NCBI GenBank assembly: GCA_903772945.1
Contig: CAICTM010000320.1
Span: 1-64,000, forward strand
Source: Seminavis robusta
Taxonomy: Eukaryota > Bacillariophyta > Bacillariophyceae > Naviculales > Naviculaceae
Direction of reading: 5' to 3'
Length of the DNA stretch: 64,000 nt
Part shown: in pieces, positions 53,158 through 63,592 of the stretch
Layout: each line of letters opens with the position of its first letter
How positions within the stretch are numbered: position 1 is the stretch's first letter
Position numbers and translations under genes: made by a program
Notes under the pieces: generated by a model
The model's input: the letters and a program-made list of their open reading frames with translations, nothing else
What the model was told of the DNA's origin: nothing
The model's database searches: none

Positions 53158-54759
53158 CTTGACTAAGATAACTCTAGCTAACTTAGCTAGGTAGAGTAAG
53201 ATAAGTAAAAAGGGATCTGATCAGGATGGAGGTACCTATCGTTCCTTTCAAGTTGTTTGGAGCTTTTTCTTATCGTCTTATATCCAATTGGCAGCAACAG
53301 AGATATCATCGTGAACGACGACCCAAAGAATCGACGAAATCTTGCAGACCAGATTGAAGTCTGACCAAAGGCTGACGTCAGTTCCACTTGGAAGCAACTC
53401 TTGTAGAAGCCAGTGGAGTCAGCAAACATGTATGACATACCGGTACAGTACCTGGCTGGAAGAAATGAGTTGATACCAGTAGACTCGACTCACTCCATCC
53501 ACAGCCAAACGACCGTTCTGCCATGCCAATGGCCATCGAGAAGAAACCCCTCCAGTGGATGGATGCCTTAGAGGTACGGTTTACTTTAGTTTGAGGTAGT
53601 GACACCTCCAACGATTAGACAGCTTTCAAAACAAAAACATCTTAGCTTGCTTGAATGGTTCAGTATCTATCTTGATTACCTTTATTGTGGAGCCGGTGCC
53701 ATAATAAGATCATCTCTCACGCTTGACCGTCCATCGAGGCGCAGTACCTCGACGGATGCCATGCCTATCATACCGTTACGGTGCCTTGTACACGTACGGT
53801 ACCATTAGTCGAGGGAGGAGTAGAAAACGGATGTGCATAGATTATCTATCCTGCTTCGAACGAAGGGAATCTCAGCCTACACACCTTGGAAATATCCTGT
53901 TGACGGCCAGACGAAACCTACATTTATGCATAGATCTGACCTTCGTCCGTGACAGCCATGCATGTGTGTGTGTATCTTGAAAAGTCGGAGAAGCCCAAAC
54001 ATCTATTCTGAGCAGCAATCTATTCATCAGCTCTGCAGTCATCCAATCACTGACAAGCAAGTAAAGCACGACGCAACAACAGCAACAACAACAAAAACCC
54101 CAACAAAATCAACTCGATCGCTTCTTTCGGTAGTTGTTCTCGTGTAAAGCTTCCTCCTTGGATCCTTCTGTTATTCTCCCATTGCGAGTAGAGACAGAAG
54201 CGTCCAAGCCCAGTACTCCCGTTTTTCGAAACCAGCCAAACAATTCCGAAGCTACCGATGATGCGCCTGAACCGAAAGTCGTCCAAGAGCAAAAACAAAG
54301 ATAAGGTAAGCAAAGAAGCGACCGCCATGGTGGACCCGTCGTGTCGGCATTGTCTGTCTTGGTCATTCTCGTTAGGGTTAGGGTGAAAATGTCAGTGACG
54401 GTTACGAGCGTTAAGTAATGGGACTTGAAGCCTCTGTAACGGACGTGGAATGCGTGGCCGACCGGCTCGAACTGACGCCGAGCGACTTAGAGAGAGCGTG
54501 CAGAGAGAATGCTTTTCCCGCATTGGTTGGCATTTGGAAACTGCCGTCGTCACAATCTTGTTCCAGTGCGATCAGTCTAGATATTTCTGTCTTCGAGTAA
54601 CAGAGGATGATAGAAACCGTCGACTGCTGAAGAAGTTTCTACCATCTACCATCATCCAGTCAAGTCAGTCCACGCAAGACAAGGCAGCGTCAAGAAAAGA
54701 CAAGACCACTTCGCCCTTCACAGTCATCCTCCTTTCAAGCTACATAGCAAAGATAGACA
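53158..54759. other. Intergenic DNA between TAB2 and B56
   Basis: Apart from the CRE there is a GTTAGGGTTAGGG word at 54374 (two telomere-type units) and a TACCGTTACGGTGCC / GTACGGTAC palindrome cluster near 53770-53800. A plus-strand frame at 54450-54827 overlaps the B56 start in another frame and has no motif. Nothing else is seen. Confidence 0.5.
53373..53380. promoter_or_regulatory. Palindromic CRE upstream of TAB2
   Basis: TGACGTCA lies 216 bp from the TAB2 start codon, inside CTGACGTCAGTT, the same 12-mer as in the trigger-factor-like promoter (10242-10253). It could be a bZIP site. Regulation is inferred, not shown. Confidence 0.55.
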
Positions 54760-57591
54760 ATGACGTCTGCTTGTTCTCCTTCGTGCGGCGTTGGTGGGAA
54801 TGGCGGAGCAACCTCTGCGTCATTTGAGGATGAACTTGGAATCTACGCGGAGATTTCTAGCTCTGCTTCCTGGTCTACGCCTACTCCTAGTTCTCCGCCG
54901 TTAGAAGAACATCCTTACGATGAAAGTGAGGCTGATTCGGCTGCCAAGGCGCTGCTAGATGAAACGGCTTTGGTAGACAGTGACGATGAAAATGACGTTC
55001 CTACCTCCAATTTGGCATTGGAACTCTCGCAAGACAGCGGTGAAGGATGCACCACAGTACTGGCGCCTTCGTGTCCTACATTGGAAGGACTCTTATGTGG
55101 GGGAAACTATGGAATGGACGACGCGGCTTCTACTTCCTTACCGCTGCAACGACACGTACATCACCACGTGCATCGACACGCACTCGAATGGCTAGATGAC
55201 GAAGAAGCAGTCGACGAAATGCCACCGTTGCCCCTCTTTTTCACTACCCGCTTCAAGACACTAGATGCCGAACGCTCTGCTCAGCCTCCAGGCACTAGTA
55301 CTACCATTACGGGCGATCCACACAACACCACCGTCACTGATCCATGCTACTCGGATTGGTACGACATGTTTGCATGGTTGACACTCGGAGGCTCCAATTC
55401 AAACAACGCTACTGCCTCCAATGCGCCACAACATTTATTTCTCCCATGGAATGGTCACCTCAGTCTAGGACCGGAACATCCATCCTTGGCCAGACGAATA
55501 CGCCGCAAACGAAGACACAATATTGCTACCATTATGCCAAAACAAAAAGCTTCTTCTTCATTATTCCATCCAATACATCAGCAACAACAACAACAAGACA
55601 ATTCACAACAACCACCACAACAAATACCACGCATTCTACGACCACTGCCCATTATCCCGGTCAATCAACCCGGACACGAAGACTGGGAAATGATCTTTCT
55701 TTCGGTGTGTTGCACATTACACGACAAACTCTTGTTGGAATCGTTCTTTGTTGTTGTTTGCTCTGTCGTTTTTCCAAACAACCATTTATTTTCCAGTGCT
55801 GGTACGCCTCTCATCAGTTTTCCTCTCTTGCCATTTATGTACAGAACGACGACCAGTCACCATCGAGCGACGCCAAAGGAAAACACGGCATCCGCCGTCC
55901 CCCGACGGCAACCACTTCCATGTCTATTCCCCAGGGTGTTTCTCCTTCCAATAAGAAAGATACGCACTCGGGAAAACACTCCAAAAAGGGTGCTGCAGGA
56001 ATGGATTTGGATACTATTGCGGTGCGCACGCCGGGGGCCGATAGGTATGTACCAGCGAGGACCAAAGGTCCGAGCTCTGTTTTTCCCTGTTGGGGGGTGG
56101 TGGTGGGGGCGGCGGTGGTCAACTTGAAAGTTACTTTCAAGTCACTTGAAACCAACTTTCAAGTTACTCCAGTCACTTGAAAACTAGTTGAAAGTGCTTT
56201 CAAGTTACTCAAGTCACTTGAAAACTACTTTCAACCAACTTTCAATCCTTGAAAGCTACTTGTTCTAACTAACTCACCTCTCTCTTGATTCCTTCCATTT
56301 AATACTCAGGTCTGCCTTGAAGGAATTACCAGCTCTTCGAGATGCTCCACCTACCAAGCGCGAAGAACTCTTCATTCTCAAACTCAAGCTATGCTCGGTT
56401 ATCTTTTCGTTTGATGACCCAACCGCCGACAAGCGTGGAAAGGATATGAAGAGACAGACCCTCCTCGAACTCGTCGATTATGTCAATACGCCCGCTGGGC
56501 AAAAGATCTTTACCGAATCGGTCATGTCGGATCTTATGGCCATGGTGTCGGCCAATGTCTGTCGTGCCTTGCCTCCTGCCACGGATGACTTTGATCCAGA
56601 GGAAGATGAACCTGTTCTGGAACCCGCTTGGCCTCATCTTCAGGTGGCATACGAATTCTTTCTCCGATTCATTGTCAGTTCGGAAGTCAACGCCAAGGCC
56701 GCCAAGAAGTACGTCGACCAAAAGTTCTGCCTCCAGCTTGTGGAATTGTTCGACAGTGAAGATCCTCGTGAGCGTGATTACCTCAAGACGATTCTTCACC
56801 GTATCTACGGAAAGTTCATGTCGCACCGCTCCTTTATCCGTCGTGCCATCTCCAACGTCTTTTACCGCTTTGTCTACGAAACCGAGCGCCACAATGGAAT
56901 TGGAGAGTTACTCGAGATTTTGGGATCCATTATTAATGGATTCGCCATTCCTCTGAAGAAGGAGCACTTGCAGTTCTTGGTCCGGGCCTTGATCCCTCTT
57001 CACAAACCCAAGTGCGTGGCTCTCTACCACCAGCAGCTCTCGTACTGTATCATTCAGTATGTCGAGAAGGATGCCGACACGGCCACTCCCATACTCAATG
57101 GCTTCTTCAAGTGCTGGCCCTGGAGCAGCTCGGCCAAGCAGGTCATGTTCCTCAATGAGCTCGAAGAGATTCTCGAGTTGTTGGGTGCCGACCAGTTGGC
57201 TCAAGTCTCTACCATGCTCTTTACCAACCTTGCTCGTTGCTTGGATTCGGATCACTTCCAGGTCGTGGAGCGTGCTCTCTTCTTGTGGAACAATGAGCAT
57301 TTGGTCAACTCGGGATGCTTGAGCCGCCTCAACGCTCAGACGGTTCTTCCCATTATCTACCGTCCCCTCTACAAGAACTCGGCTGGGCATTGGAACGCCA
57401 CTGTTGAGGGTCTTGCTCAGAACGTCTTGAAGATGTACATGGAGTACGATCTTGTCTTGTACGACAAGTGCGCCAAGGCTTACTACCGCGAAGAAGAGGA
57501 GGCCAAGCGAAAGCTCGAGGCCCTTGAAGCCCAGTGGTCTGCTGTCGAGCAGACTGCCGCTGCCAACATGCCGGCTCTCATGGCCAAGTAG
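54760..57591 (+). CDS. PP2A regulatory subunit B56 (B') with long N-terminal extension
   Basis: Three exons are inferred: 54760-55704, 55797-56044 and 56310-57591 (824 residues). Residues ~400-810 are a B56 domain. It starts SALKELPALRDAPPTKREEL and continues with LELVDYVNTPAG, AWPHLQVAYEFFLRF, RDYLKTILHRIYGKFM and FYRFVYETERHNGIGELLEI. The VFYRFVYETERHNGI-GELLEILGSIINGFA block and KPKCVALYHQQL are near-universal in the family. The extension is acidic, Ser/Thr and poly-Gln-rich and unrelated to known isoforms. The intron 2 junction (GATAG|GTATGT, CTCAG|GTCTGCC) is firm. Intron 1 is less so: an alternative acceptor at 55844 would drop 16 residues, and the first exon could belong to a separate gene. 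Role: substrate selection for protein phosphatase 2A. Confidence 0.88.
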
Positions 57592-57932
57592 AAAACAAAA
57601 ACATAAAAATCCCGTGCGCGTTTGCTTCTTTCCGGTCCATCAGAGTCCCTTGGTGCCGTGATGGCCACTTTTGCGGAGCTATTATTCATCGAATCTTACT
57701 TTTCCATAGCCACTAATACTAACGTGTAGCTGAAGCATACAATGTTCGCTCTTGTGTAGTTTAGTTGCCTTTCTAGTTACCGTACTTTGTTTGTCCATTA
57801 CACAGGCCACACCTCATTCGCTTTCACACCGTCCAGTCGCCTCCAAGTCTCAGAAACACTCCATCGCATTCTGCCATAGTCTCCTCTCCAGGAAAACGGA
57901 AAACATCCTTTGCCCTCCTTAGACACGATGGC
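57592..57932. other. Convergent intergenic spacer
   Basis: About 340 bp between the stop of B56 and the stop of the convergent SAM-like paralogue. Both 3' ends fall here. No separate structure is seen. Confidence 0.6.
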
Positions 57933-59357
57933 TTACTTCGACCACGTTAAAAAGGACGTAAAGGTTTGGTAGGCCGCGACAGCCCACCCTCGAACTCTTG
58001 GAAGGACACGTTCAACACACTTGTTGGCCAGCCTCAGCAAATACGGGTAGAGAAAGCGACCTGCCCCGTAAGCGCAGGCACCAACGAGCAAAATCATCGC
58101 GATGATAATGAGTTTCTTCCTCCAACCTTGATCTTGACCAAACCGTTCTTTCGTTGTCTTGATCCACTCTAACGGTTTATCAAGCCAACTCTTTGGTTGC
58201 TCGTTCTTGGATTGAGCCTTGTCAATTTCCAATCCAGCTTTAGTTGCTGCTCCGACGCAAAGCCGCGGCCAACTTTCATCATCCAGAGGTTTTTCTGCGG
58301 AGTCTTCTGAGGCGTCTTCAAAGTCACCACCATTTGTAGCGACAGATACGCCATCTGCATCATCAGCTGGTGCAAGTCCTGGACAGGTGTCCTCAGCATT
58401 GGTACCCTTGACCATGGGAGTCGGAGAAGGATCATTGGAAGTAGCCACGGCGTTCTCAGAATTAGGCACGTTCGAGCTGAGGATATGGTGATCATTTGAC
58501 TCGGCTCGAAGTCTGGTCTCAGGTGGAAGTTGTTCGCCTGTGCTCGGCATGACTGCTTCAGTTTCAGCCAAGCCAGGAGCGCCGTCTACTTCTTCAGGAG
58601 CCGGCTCGACAACTTCAGAGCCAGGCTCAACCTTGTCTTCTTGATCGCTGGTCAATTCAACCAAAACCAGGTCATCAGTATCTTCAGAGGCCATCGCAAC
58701 GTTTCCTGGGGCAGCAGCTGGAATGGCAATCTCAACACGTTCTTTGGCCACAGAAGAATTGTCCACGACATCTGCAACCGTAAGGGGCTCTGGGGTTGAA
58801 TCTTCAGCATGGCCTCCTTTGGGTAAGAGGGGGTCGTCAAATGCAATCTGCCCTACACTAGGGCCTGGCACAACGGCATCATTCGAATTGGCAAAAGGGA
58901 CCAGGATGTTTCTGCCCGCAAGAGGCTCTTCAGTGATTGCAAAGTTCTGCTCATTGTCTGGTTGAACATTGGGTGCTTCTGTTTGGGGAAGCTCTTCTGT
59001 ACAAGCCTCCGACGACCCAGACGAGCTAGATTCGGAATCACTCTCGTAGCCATCGAAGTCATTACTGGAAAGCTTCATGAAATCCTCAGGCCTTTTTGGC
59101 CTGGATTCTTTTGGCATTTTACGAATCCAACGAGCAAAACTGTTGAGTTTGGTCTCAAAGCCGACCTTGATTTTTAGCCTAGCCATGCTAGCTGACCTGG
59201 TTCTTGCAAGAGTTTTTGGATCTCTGATGGCCTGCTCTTTCAGCTCCTGATAGAGCTCTTCAAGCTCATCATCTTCTTGCAACTGTAGGACTGCTTCTAT
59301 GATGTGGCGAAGTGCTGGGTCTGCATCAACCCTGGCAGAAGAAGGGTTCTCCACCAT
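57933..59357 (-). CDS. SAM-like domain membrane protein, paralogue 1
   Basis: A single exon encodes 474 residues from ATG 59357 (MVENPSSARVDADPALRHII). The start is fixed by comparison with paralogue 2. Residues ~1-100 form a helical domain ending RLKIKVGFETKLNSFARWIR, similar to a SAM domain's last helix. RPEDFMKLSSNDFDGYESD follows, then a long Glu/Ser/Pro/Thr/Ala-rich region, a C-terminal TM helix at about 415-438 (KLIIIAMILLVGACAYGAGRFLYPYLL) and a ~40-residue tail with Cys and Arg. The order suggests a tail-anchored adaptor exposing the N-domain to the cytosol. Function is unknown. The shared blocks with paralogue 2 make it a gene family. Confidence 0.75.
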   Translation of the reverse strand: MVENPSSARVDADPALRHIIEAVLQLQEDDELEELYQELKEQAIRDPKTLARTRSASMARLKIKVGFETKLNSFARWIRKMPKESRPKRPEDFMKLSSNDFDGYESDSESSSSGSSEACTEELPQTEAPNVQPDNEQNFAITEEPLAGRNILVPFANSNDAVVPGPSVGQIAFDDPLLPKGGHAEDSTPEPLTVADVVDNSSVAKERVEIAIPAAAPGNVAMASEDTDDLVLVELTSDQEDKVEPGSEVVEPAPEEVDGAPGLAETEAVMPSTGEQLPPETRLRAESNDHHILSSNVPNSENAVATSNDPSPTPMVKGTNAEDTCPGLAPADDADGVSVATNGGDFEDASEDSAEKPLDDESWPRLCVGAATKAGLEIDKAQSKNEQPKSWLDKPLEWIKTTKERFGQDQGWRKKLIIIAMILLVGACAYGAGRFLYPYLLRLANKCVERVLPRVRGWAVAAYQTFTSFLTWSK

Positions 59358-60474
59358 GGTAGCCTCGTCTGCGTCTGGTAGGCAACCAGGCAGCAAGAGA
59401 CAAGAATAGTGTGACAAACCAAAGATGCACCAGAATTCAGAAAATAGAAAGATCTGCTTTGCACGAAAACCTCAACTTGACACGAGATATCCACACGGCG
59501 GGTTGTTCGGGGTTCCTCTCGATCGAGTTTGGTGCCTTGCCAGGCTACAAATTTGAAAAAGTGCAGGCTGGTCGAAAGTGCCGACCAAACGAAAATTTCA
59601 AACCGGGCTCTATTCTTCAGCGGATCAGGAGGTAGTTATGCATTCCAGGACACGGATGTTGAAGAATTCTCTATTTCGTGGTTGAAGCTACCATACTAGC
59701 TAGCTAGCTAGCTACGTAGCTATGATAATCAGCAAGCAAACAAGCAAAACCCATTCACGTCAAACAATCATGCAGGACTCCCAGGCCGTCACAAGAAACG
59801 CTTTGCACAAAAAGATGTGTGCACGTAAAAGCATAGCGGTAGGGCCTGCACCATCCCATGCAGGAAGAACGAGGGCTCAAGGCAAGGAGCGGCATCATGG
59901 ATACATCCTGCCAATAGACAATGCTGTTTGATTTCAAAAGATGGCATACGGTATTCTTCTGGGGGAAACAACGGAAATGTGGCACCTCCTCAGTGATGTG
60001 GAAGACGAGGGTTCAAGGGCATGACTGGTAGTGGCAATTTGTCAAAAGATAACCTCGACAGAGATGACTCCAACCGTTCTCTGTGGCTGAAGCCACGGTG
60101 TCTCTATAGATCTAGCTAGCTACTAGCTAGTCAGCACACAGAGCTACTGGTACCGGTACCGGTGCAATGCAGTCAAGTTGGCCGACTCCCGGACTAATGC
60201 TTAGCCTTAACCTTAAGCTGCGCTTTTTTCGAGAATGTCTTCTGTCGGGCCGGCATGGCTTCACATCAATCCCAATAATTGTAACCCAACAACAACAAAA
60301 CCCAAAGAAGACCCACTTGGGCCACTCTGCATACTACTCGAGTAAAGAGACATCTCAACTCATCCATCTCCTCTTGACACTAGACTACAAGCAAGGAGAC
60401 AAGCCACTGACGGTCTTAAGCACTACTACTACTGTATCTAGCTATCTATTTAATAGGAGAAGAAACGCACAAAG
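59358..60474. other. Spacer before the calmodulin gene
   Basis: CTAGCTAGCTAGCTAGCTA lies at 59697-59715. TACCGGTACCGGTGC lies at about 60149. No gene-like frame is seen. The calmodulin leader contains short CTA and TCTAG runs. Confidence 0.5.
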
Positions 60475-61175
60475 ATGGACGAAGATCCAATTTCCGGAAT
60501 GTCCCAAGAGGAAATCGATGAGTACAAAGAGGCCTTTGGAATGTTCGATATCAATGGAGATGGTGCGTAAGATGCAGTACGGTAGAGTACAGTGGTTGTC
60601 TTCGTTGTCGTTGTCGTTGTCGTTGTTGCGACATGGTTGCTGCTGAGGCAAGGGAAAATCTTGATGCTCTCAATTGGCATGGGACATGGGGTGGCTGCAT
60701 TTCGTTCTCTAAAAGGGTTAAGGTTCATTATGGTTTTGTCAGTTTCCCCCACCTCCCTTGGTTTTCTGTCTTTTCTAATTTCTTATCTATCATTCATTAT
60801 TTAGGAACCATTGAAATGACAGAACTAAAGCAAGTCATGTTGCAGTTGGGCCAGAATCCCGCCGAAGAAGATTTGATTGAAATGATGCGACTGGTCGATG
60901 TCAATGGTGACAATGAAATTGATTTTCAAGAGTTCTTGGTCATGATGACCATGCGTTCGGGGGAACGTGATACGGAGGCAGAATTGCGAGAGGCATTCAA
61001 GCTATTTGATCTCGATGGGAGTGGTACCATTAGTCGTGAAGAGCTCAAGACCTTGATGAAAAACCTGGGACAGGCCCTCACCGATGACGAGATCGATGCC
61101 ATGATTGACGAAGTCGACATAAACCTGGATGGAGAAATTAGCTTTGATGAGTTCCAAGCGCTCATGGTAGGTTAA
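60475..61175 (+). CDS. Calmodulin-like protein with four EF-hands
   Basis: Exon 1 is 60475-60562 and exon 2 is 60805-61175; together they encode 152 residues. The intron (GTGCGTAAG ... TATTTAG) lies within the first EF-hand at the second Gly of NGDG, and its body contains a (TCGTTG)n tract. The four loops are DINGDGTIEMTE, DVNGDNEIDFQE, DLDGSGTISREE and DINLDGEISFDE. Positions 1, 3, 5 and 12 are acidic or Asn/Ser as required, so all four could bind Ca2+. The N-terminus MDEDPISGMSQEEIDEYKEAF is 3-5 residues longer than canonical calmodulin, and overall similarity is moderate (LGQNPAEEDLIEMMRLVDVN). It is therefore a calmodulin-like protein rather than the conserved calmodulin. Confidence 0.93.
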
Positions 61176-62134
61176 AAGAACAAATCATCAAACCAATCAT
61201 ATGGTGGAGGTTGATTATGGGCTGACTGCTAGTTTTCCCTTTTTTTGTGTTCTTTTACCGTTTCGTTAGCTCTCCTAGGAACACCGTACCGTATGCAAAT
61301 TCAAGGCCGCTCTATGGTTGGGCAAGAGAGTGGAGATAGTTGTTTTGGGATCAGATGCACAAATAGTACATCAATTCGTTGGATGAAATGAACTGGGTTG
61401 GGGGCTAGTTGTGGTCGTGGCCTCGAGAACGAGGGCGCGGCTTTCCGATTGCTACAAAGACAAGACGCCGTGGATACATTCATATTTCAATTTAAAAAAA
61501 GAAAACAGGTTTCATCCTTTTGCAACCGGAGCATGGCTCGGCAAATGAAGAGCACTTTTGAGTACCGATTTCGTCCGTGGTCGTCGAACTCGTATCGTAC
61601 TGGAAAGTCCCGTCGAGGCTGAGGGGCGACGTACGCTTCCAAACTGCATCTCGTTTACCTTTTGCTTGCTTCAAACCAAGATCCTGTCAGTTCTCCGGTG
61701 CATTGCAGCTGGTGTTGGCTGCTGCCTAGCTCGCCGTCTCCCCTTTCCATAGTAGGATATCGAGTGGTTCAACTAGCTAGCTAACAGTTGTAGTGCAAGC
61801 ATATTCATGGCACAGAAAAAGCCGGATTGGCACGGCCCACGCCGTGGATGCTGCTGTACCGTACTTCCCCTCGTACTTTTGAGTTTCGAGGCTGAAGGTT
61901 TCGAGGCGAGTGCCCAGACAACAATTCACCATCAACTGCTGCAGGTCTAGAGGCTCAGCTGCGCAATACATTCGCACTATTTAGCTAGCCGTGGTGACTT
62001 CTACGAGTAGCAACATTGTGAGCTACTTTCCTTCTATCGTTGCGCAGGACACGTCTTCCTGCTGCGGTTGGCTGATGCTCAGTCGATTGAATCATTCTAT
62101 TCCAGCACTCTTATGGCGTACGCTGTACCGGTCA
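61176..62134. other. Intergenic DNA
   Basis: The 3' flank of the calmodulin-like gene, with frames of 60-75 codons that overlap on both strands. No gene, tandem repeat or palindrome longer than the usual TAGCTAGC words is seen. The paralogue 2 gene ends at 62135. Confidence 0.4.
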
Positions 62135-62460
62135 TCATGGGTTTTGCCACGGCTGGAGCCTTTGGATTGGCTTTGGCTGAAGCCGTGGAATCGGTTTTGG
62201 CCACGGGTTGTGCGGTGTAATAGCTTTTACTTTTGGCTGGAGGCATTGGATTGGCTTTGGCTGAAGCCGTGGAAGAATCGGTTTTAGCCACGGGTTGAGC
62301 GGTGTAATGGCTTTTACTTTTGGCTGGAGCCTTTGGATTGGCTTTGGCTGGAGCCGTCGAATGGGTTTTGGCCACGGCTGGAGTGGTGTAATGGCTTTTG
62401 GCTGGAGCCTTTGGACTGGCAAGTGCTGGAGCCTTGGAATGGGTTTTGGCTGGAGACCCT
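62130..62460. repeat. ~90-bp minisatellite within the paralogue 2 C-terminus
   Basis: Units built around AAAGCCAATCCAA-GCTCCA, GCCAAAAGTAAAAGC-ATTAC and CCCGTGGC-AAAACC-ATTC (minus strand) recur four to five times. Both minus-strand frames are open through the array: one gives LQPKPIQRLQP-type repeats (ending 62135), the other SAKANPKAPAKSKSHYTAQP-type repeats (ending 62097). Confidence 0.8.
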
Positions 62461-63592
62461 TGTGCATGTTCAAGACGGGACCAGGACCTTGCCCAACTTT
62501 GTCGCCGTGTTCAGCCGCAGGGACGTCTTCAACCTTGTTCACATCGTCAGTCAATGATTTCCCTCCAGCATCTTTGACTTCAGGAACATCAGCACCCTGC
62601 ACTTCAGGAGTTGGATGACCAACTTCAATGTCAGGCGCCTTGACGCTTCCCTCTTGGTTTAGGGTCAAATCGTCCTCAAACAGGTTTTGAGCATTTGGAA
62701 GCGTCTGCCCCCTTATTCTCGGGACAAGAACAAGGGCACCATCAGCAGCTGCTGCAAGCGCAATATTTTCAGCTGTACCAACTTTATCAATAGCAACTTC
62801 ACCATGAGACAAGGGAGGATCGTTGGCAACACTGCTGAGCATCTTGCAAGGCCATTGTTGGTCCGCCCCGGCCTCGAGAGTGACATCTGTTTTGCCTACA
62901 TCAGTGTCTTTCGATGCTTCATCCTTGGGCATGGGAATCTCAGTAAAATGAATGTTTCTTCCTATAATGGGCTCTTCAGCCTGTGGCTCATCGTCTTCGT
63001 GACCATTGGGAGCTCTTGCGGGGTCTTTCTTTTGGGTGCAACGCGATCGAGACTCGGCGCTCGAGGAACGAGTTGATTCAGATTTCGAGTCACAAAGGTA
63101 CCTACAAAAACAAAAACAAAAGCTTTAGTATCCCCCCAATGGACCGATCAACACTGTGTCACAGCTGATGCGCGGAGCAAGTGCATCCGGCCCAAGTGAG
63201 AACTTGGTGCCCTCATTGTCACATGCGTACCTATAGCTTTCAAAGTCATCATTCGACAGCTTCATGTAGTCCTCAAGAGTCGAGGGCTTGACAATGGTCG
63301 GCTTAACTGTGCCTGGCTTGGCATTCCTCGGCATACTACGAATCCAACTCGCAAATGTTTGGATTTTGTTCTTGTGTCCTATTTTCAATCCAAGCTTCTG
63401 TAAGTCTTTCTTGCTGAGTTGGGCCAGGTCCATTGGCGTGAAGATGGCGTTTTCATGGAGCGCCACGAACACATCGTAGAGGTCGTCAAGGTTTTCATAG
63501 TTGGGTCCTTGCAGTTGCAGGACGTTCTGGATGATGTGAAGGAGTGCCGGGTGCACAGCGAGGGACGCAACCGAAGGAGGGTTTTCCACCAT
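62135..63592 (-). CDS. SAM-like domain protein, paralogue 2
   Basis: Exons 63592-63231 and 63101-62135 encode 442 residues. It starts MVENPPSVASLAVHPALLHI like paralogue 1 and carries the clearer SAM-like stretch LAQLSKKDLQKLGLKIGHKN followed by IQTFASWIRSMP, then LEDYMKLSNDDFESYR. The splice (CTATAG|GTACGC, TTTGTAG|GTACC) gives YRYLCDSKSEST, then AEEPIIGRNIHF, which aligns with EEPLAGRNILV in paralogue 1, confirming the junction. The rest is acidic. Unlike paralogue 1 there is no C-terminal TM; instead a basic repeat region occupies the end, and its frame is uncertain (a Pro/Leu/Gln or an Ala/Lys/Pro version). Separated from paralogue 1 by the calmodulin-like gene. Confidence 0.7.

Noticed and set aside
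54370-54390. Interstitial telomere-like GTTAGGGTTAGGG
   Set aside because: Only two units; too short to indicate a telomere fusion or healing event.
60607-60636. (TCGTTG)n tract as coding repeat
   Set aside because: It lies inside the calmodulin-like intron; exon borders are fixed by the EF-hand sequence.
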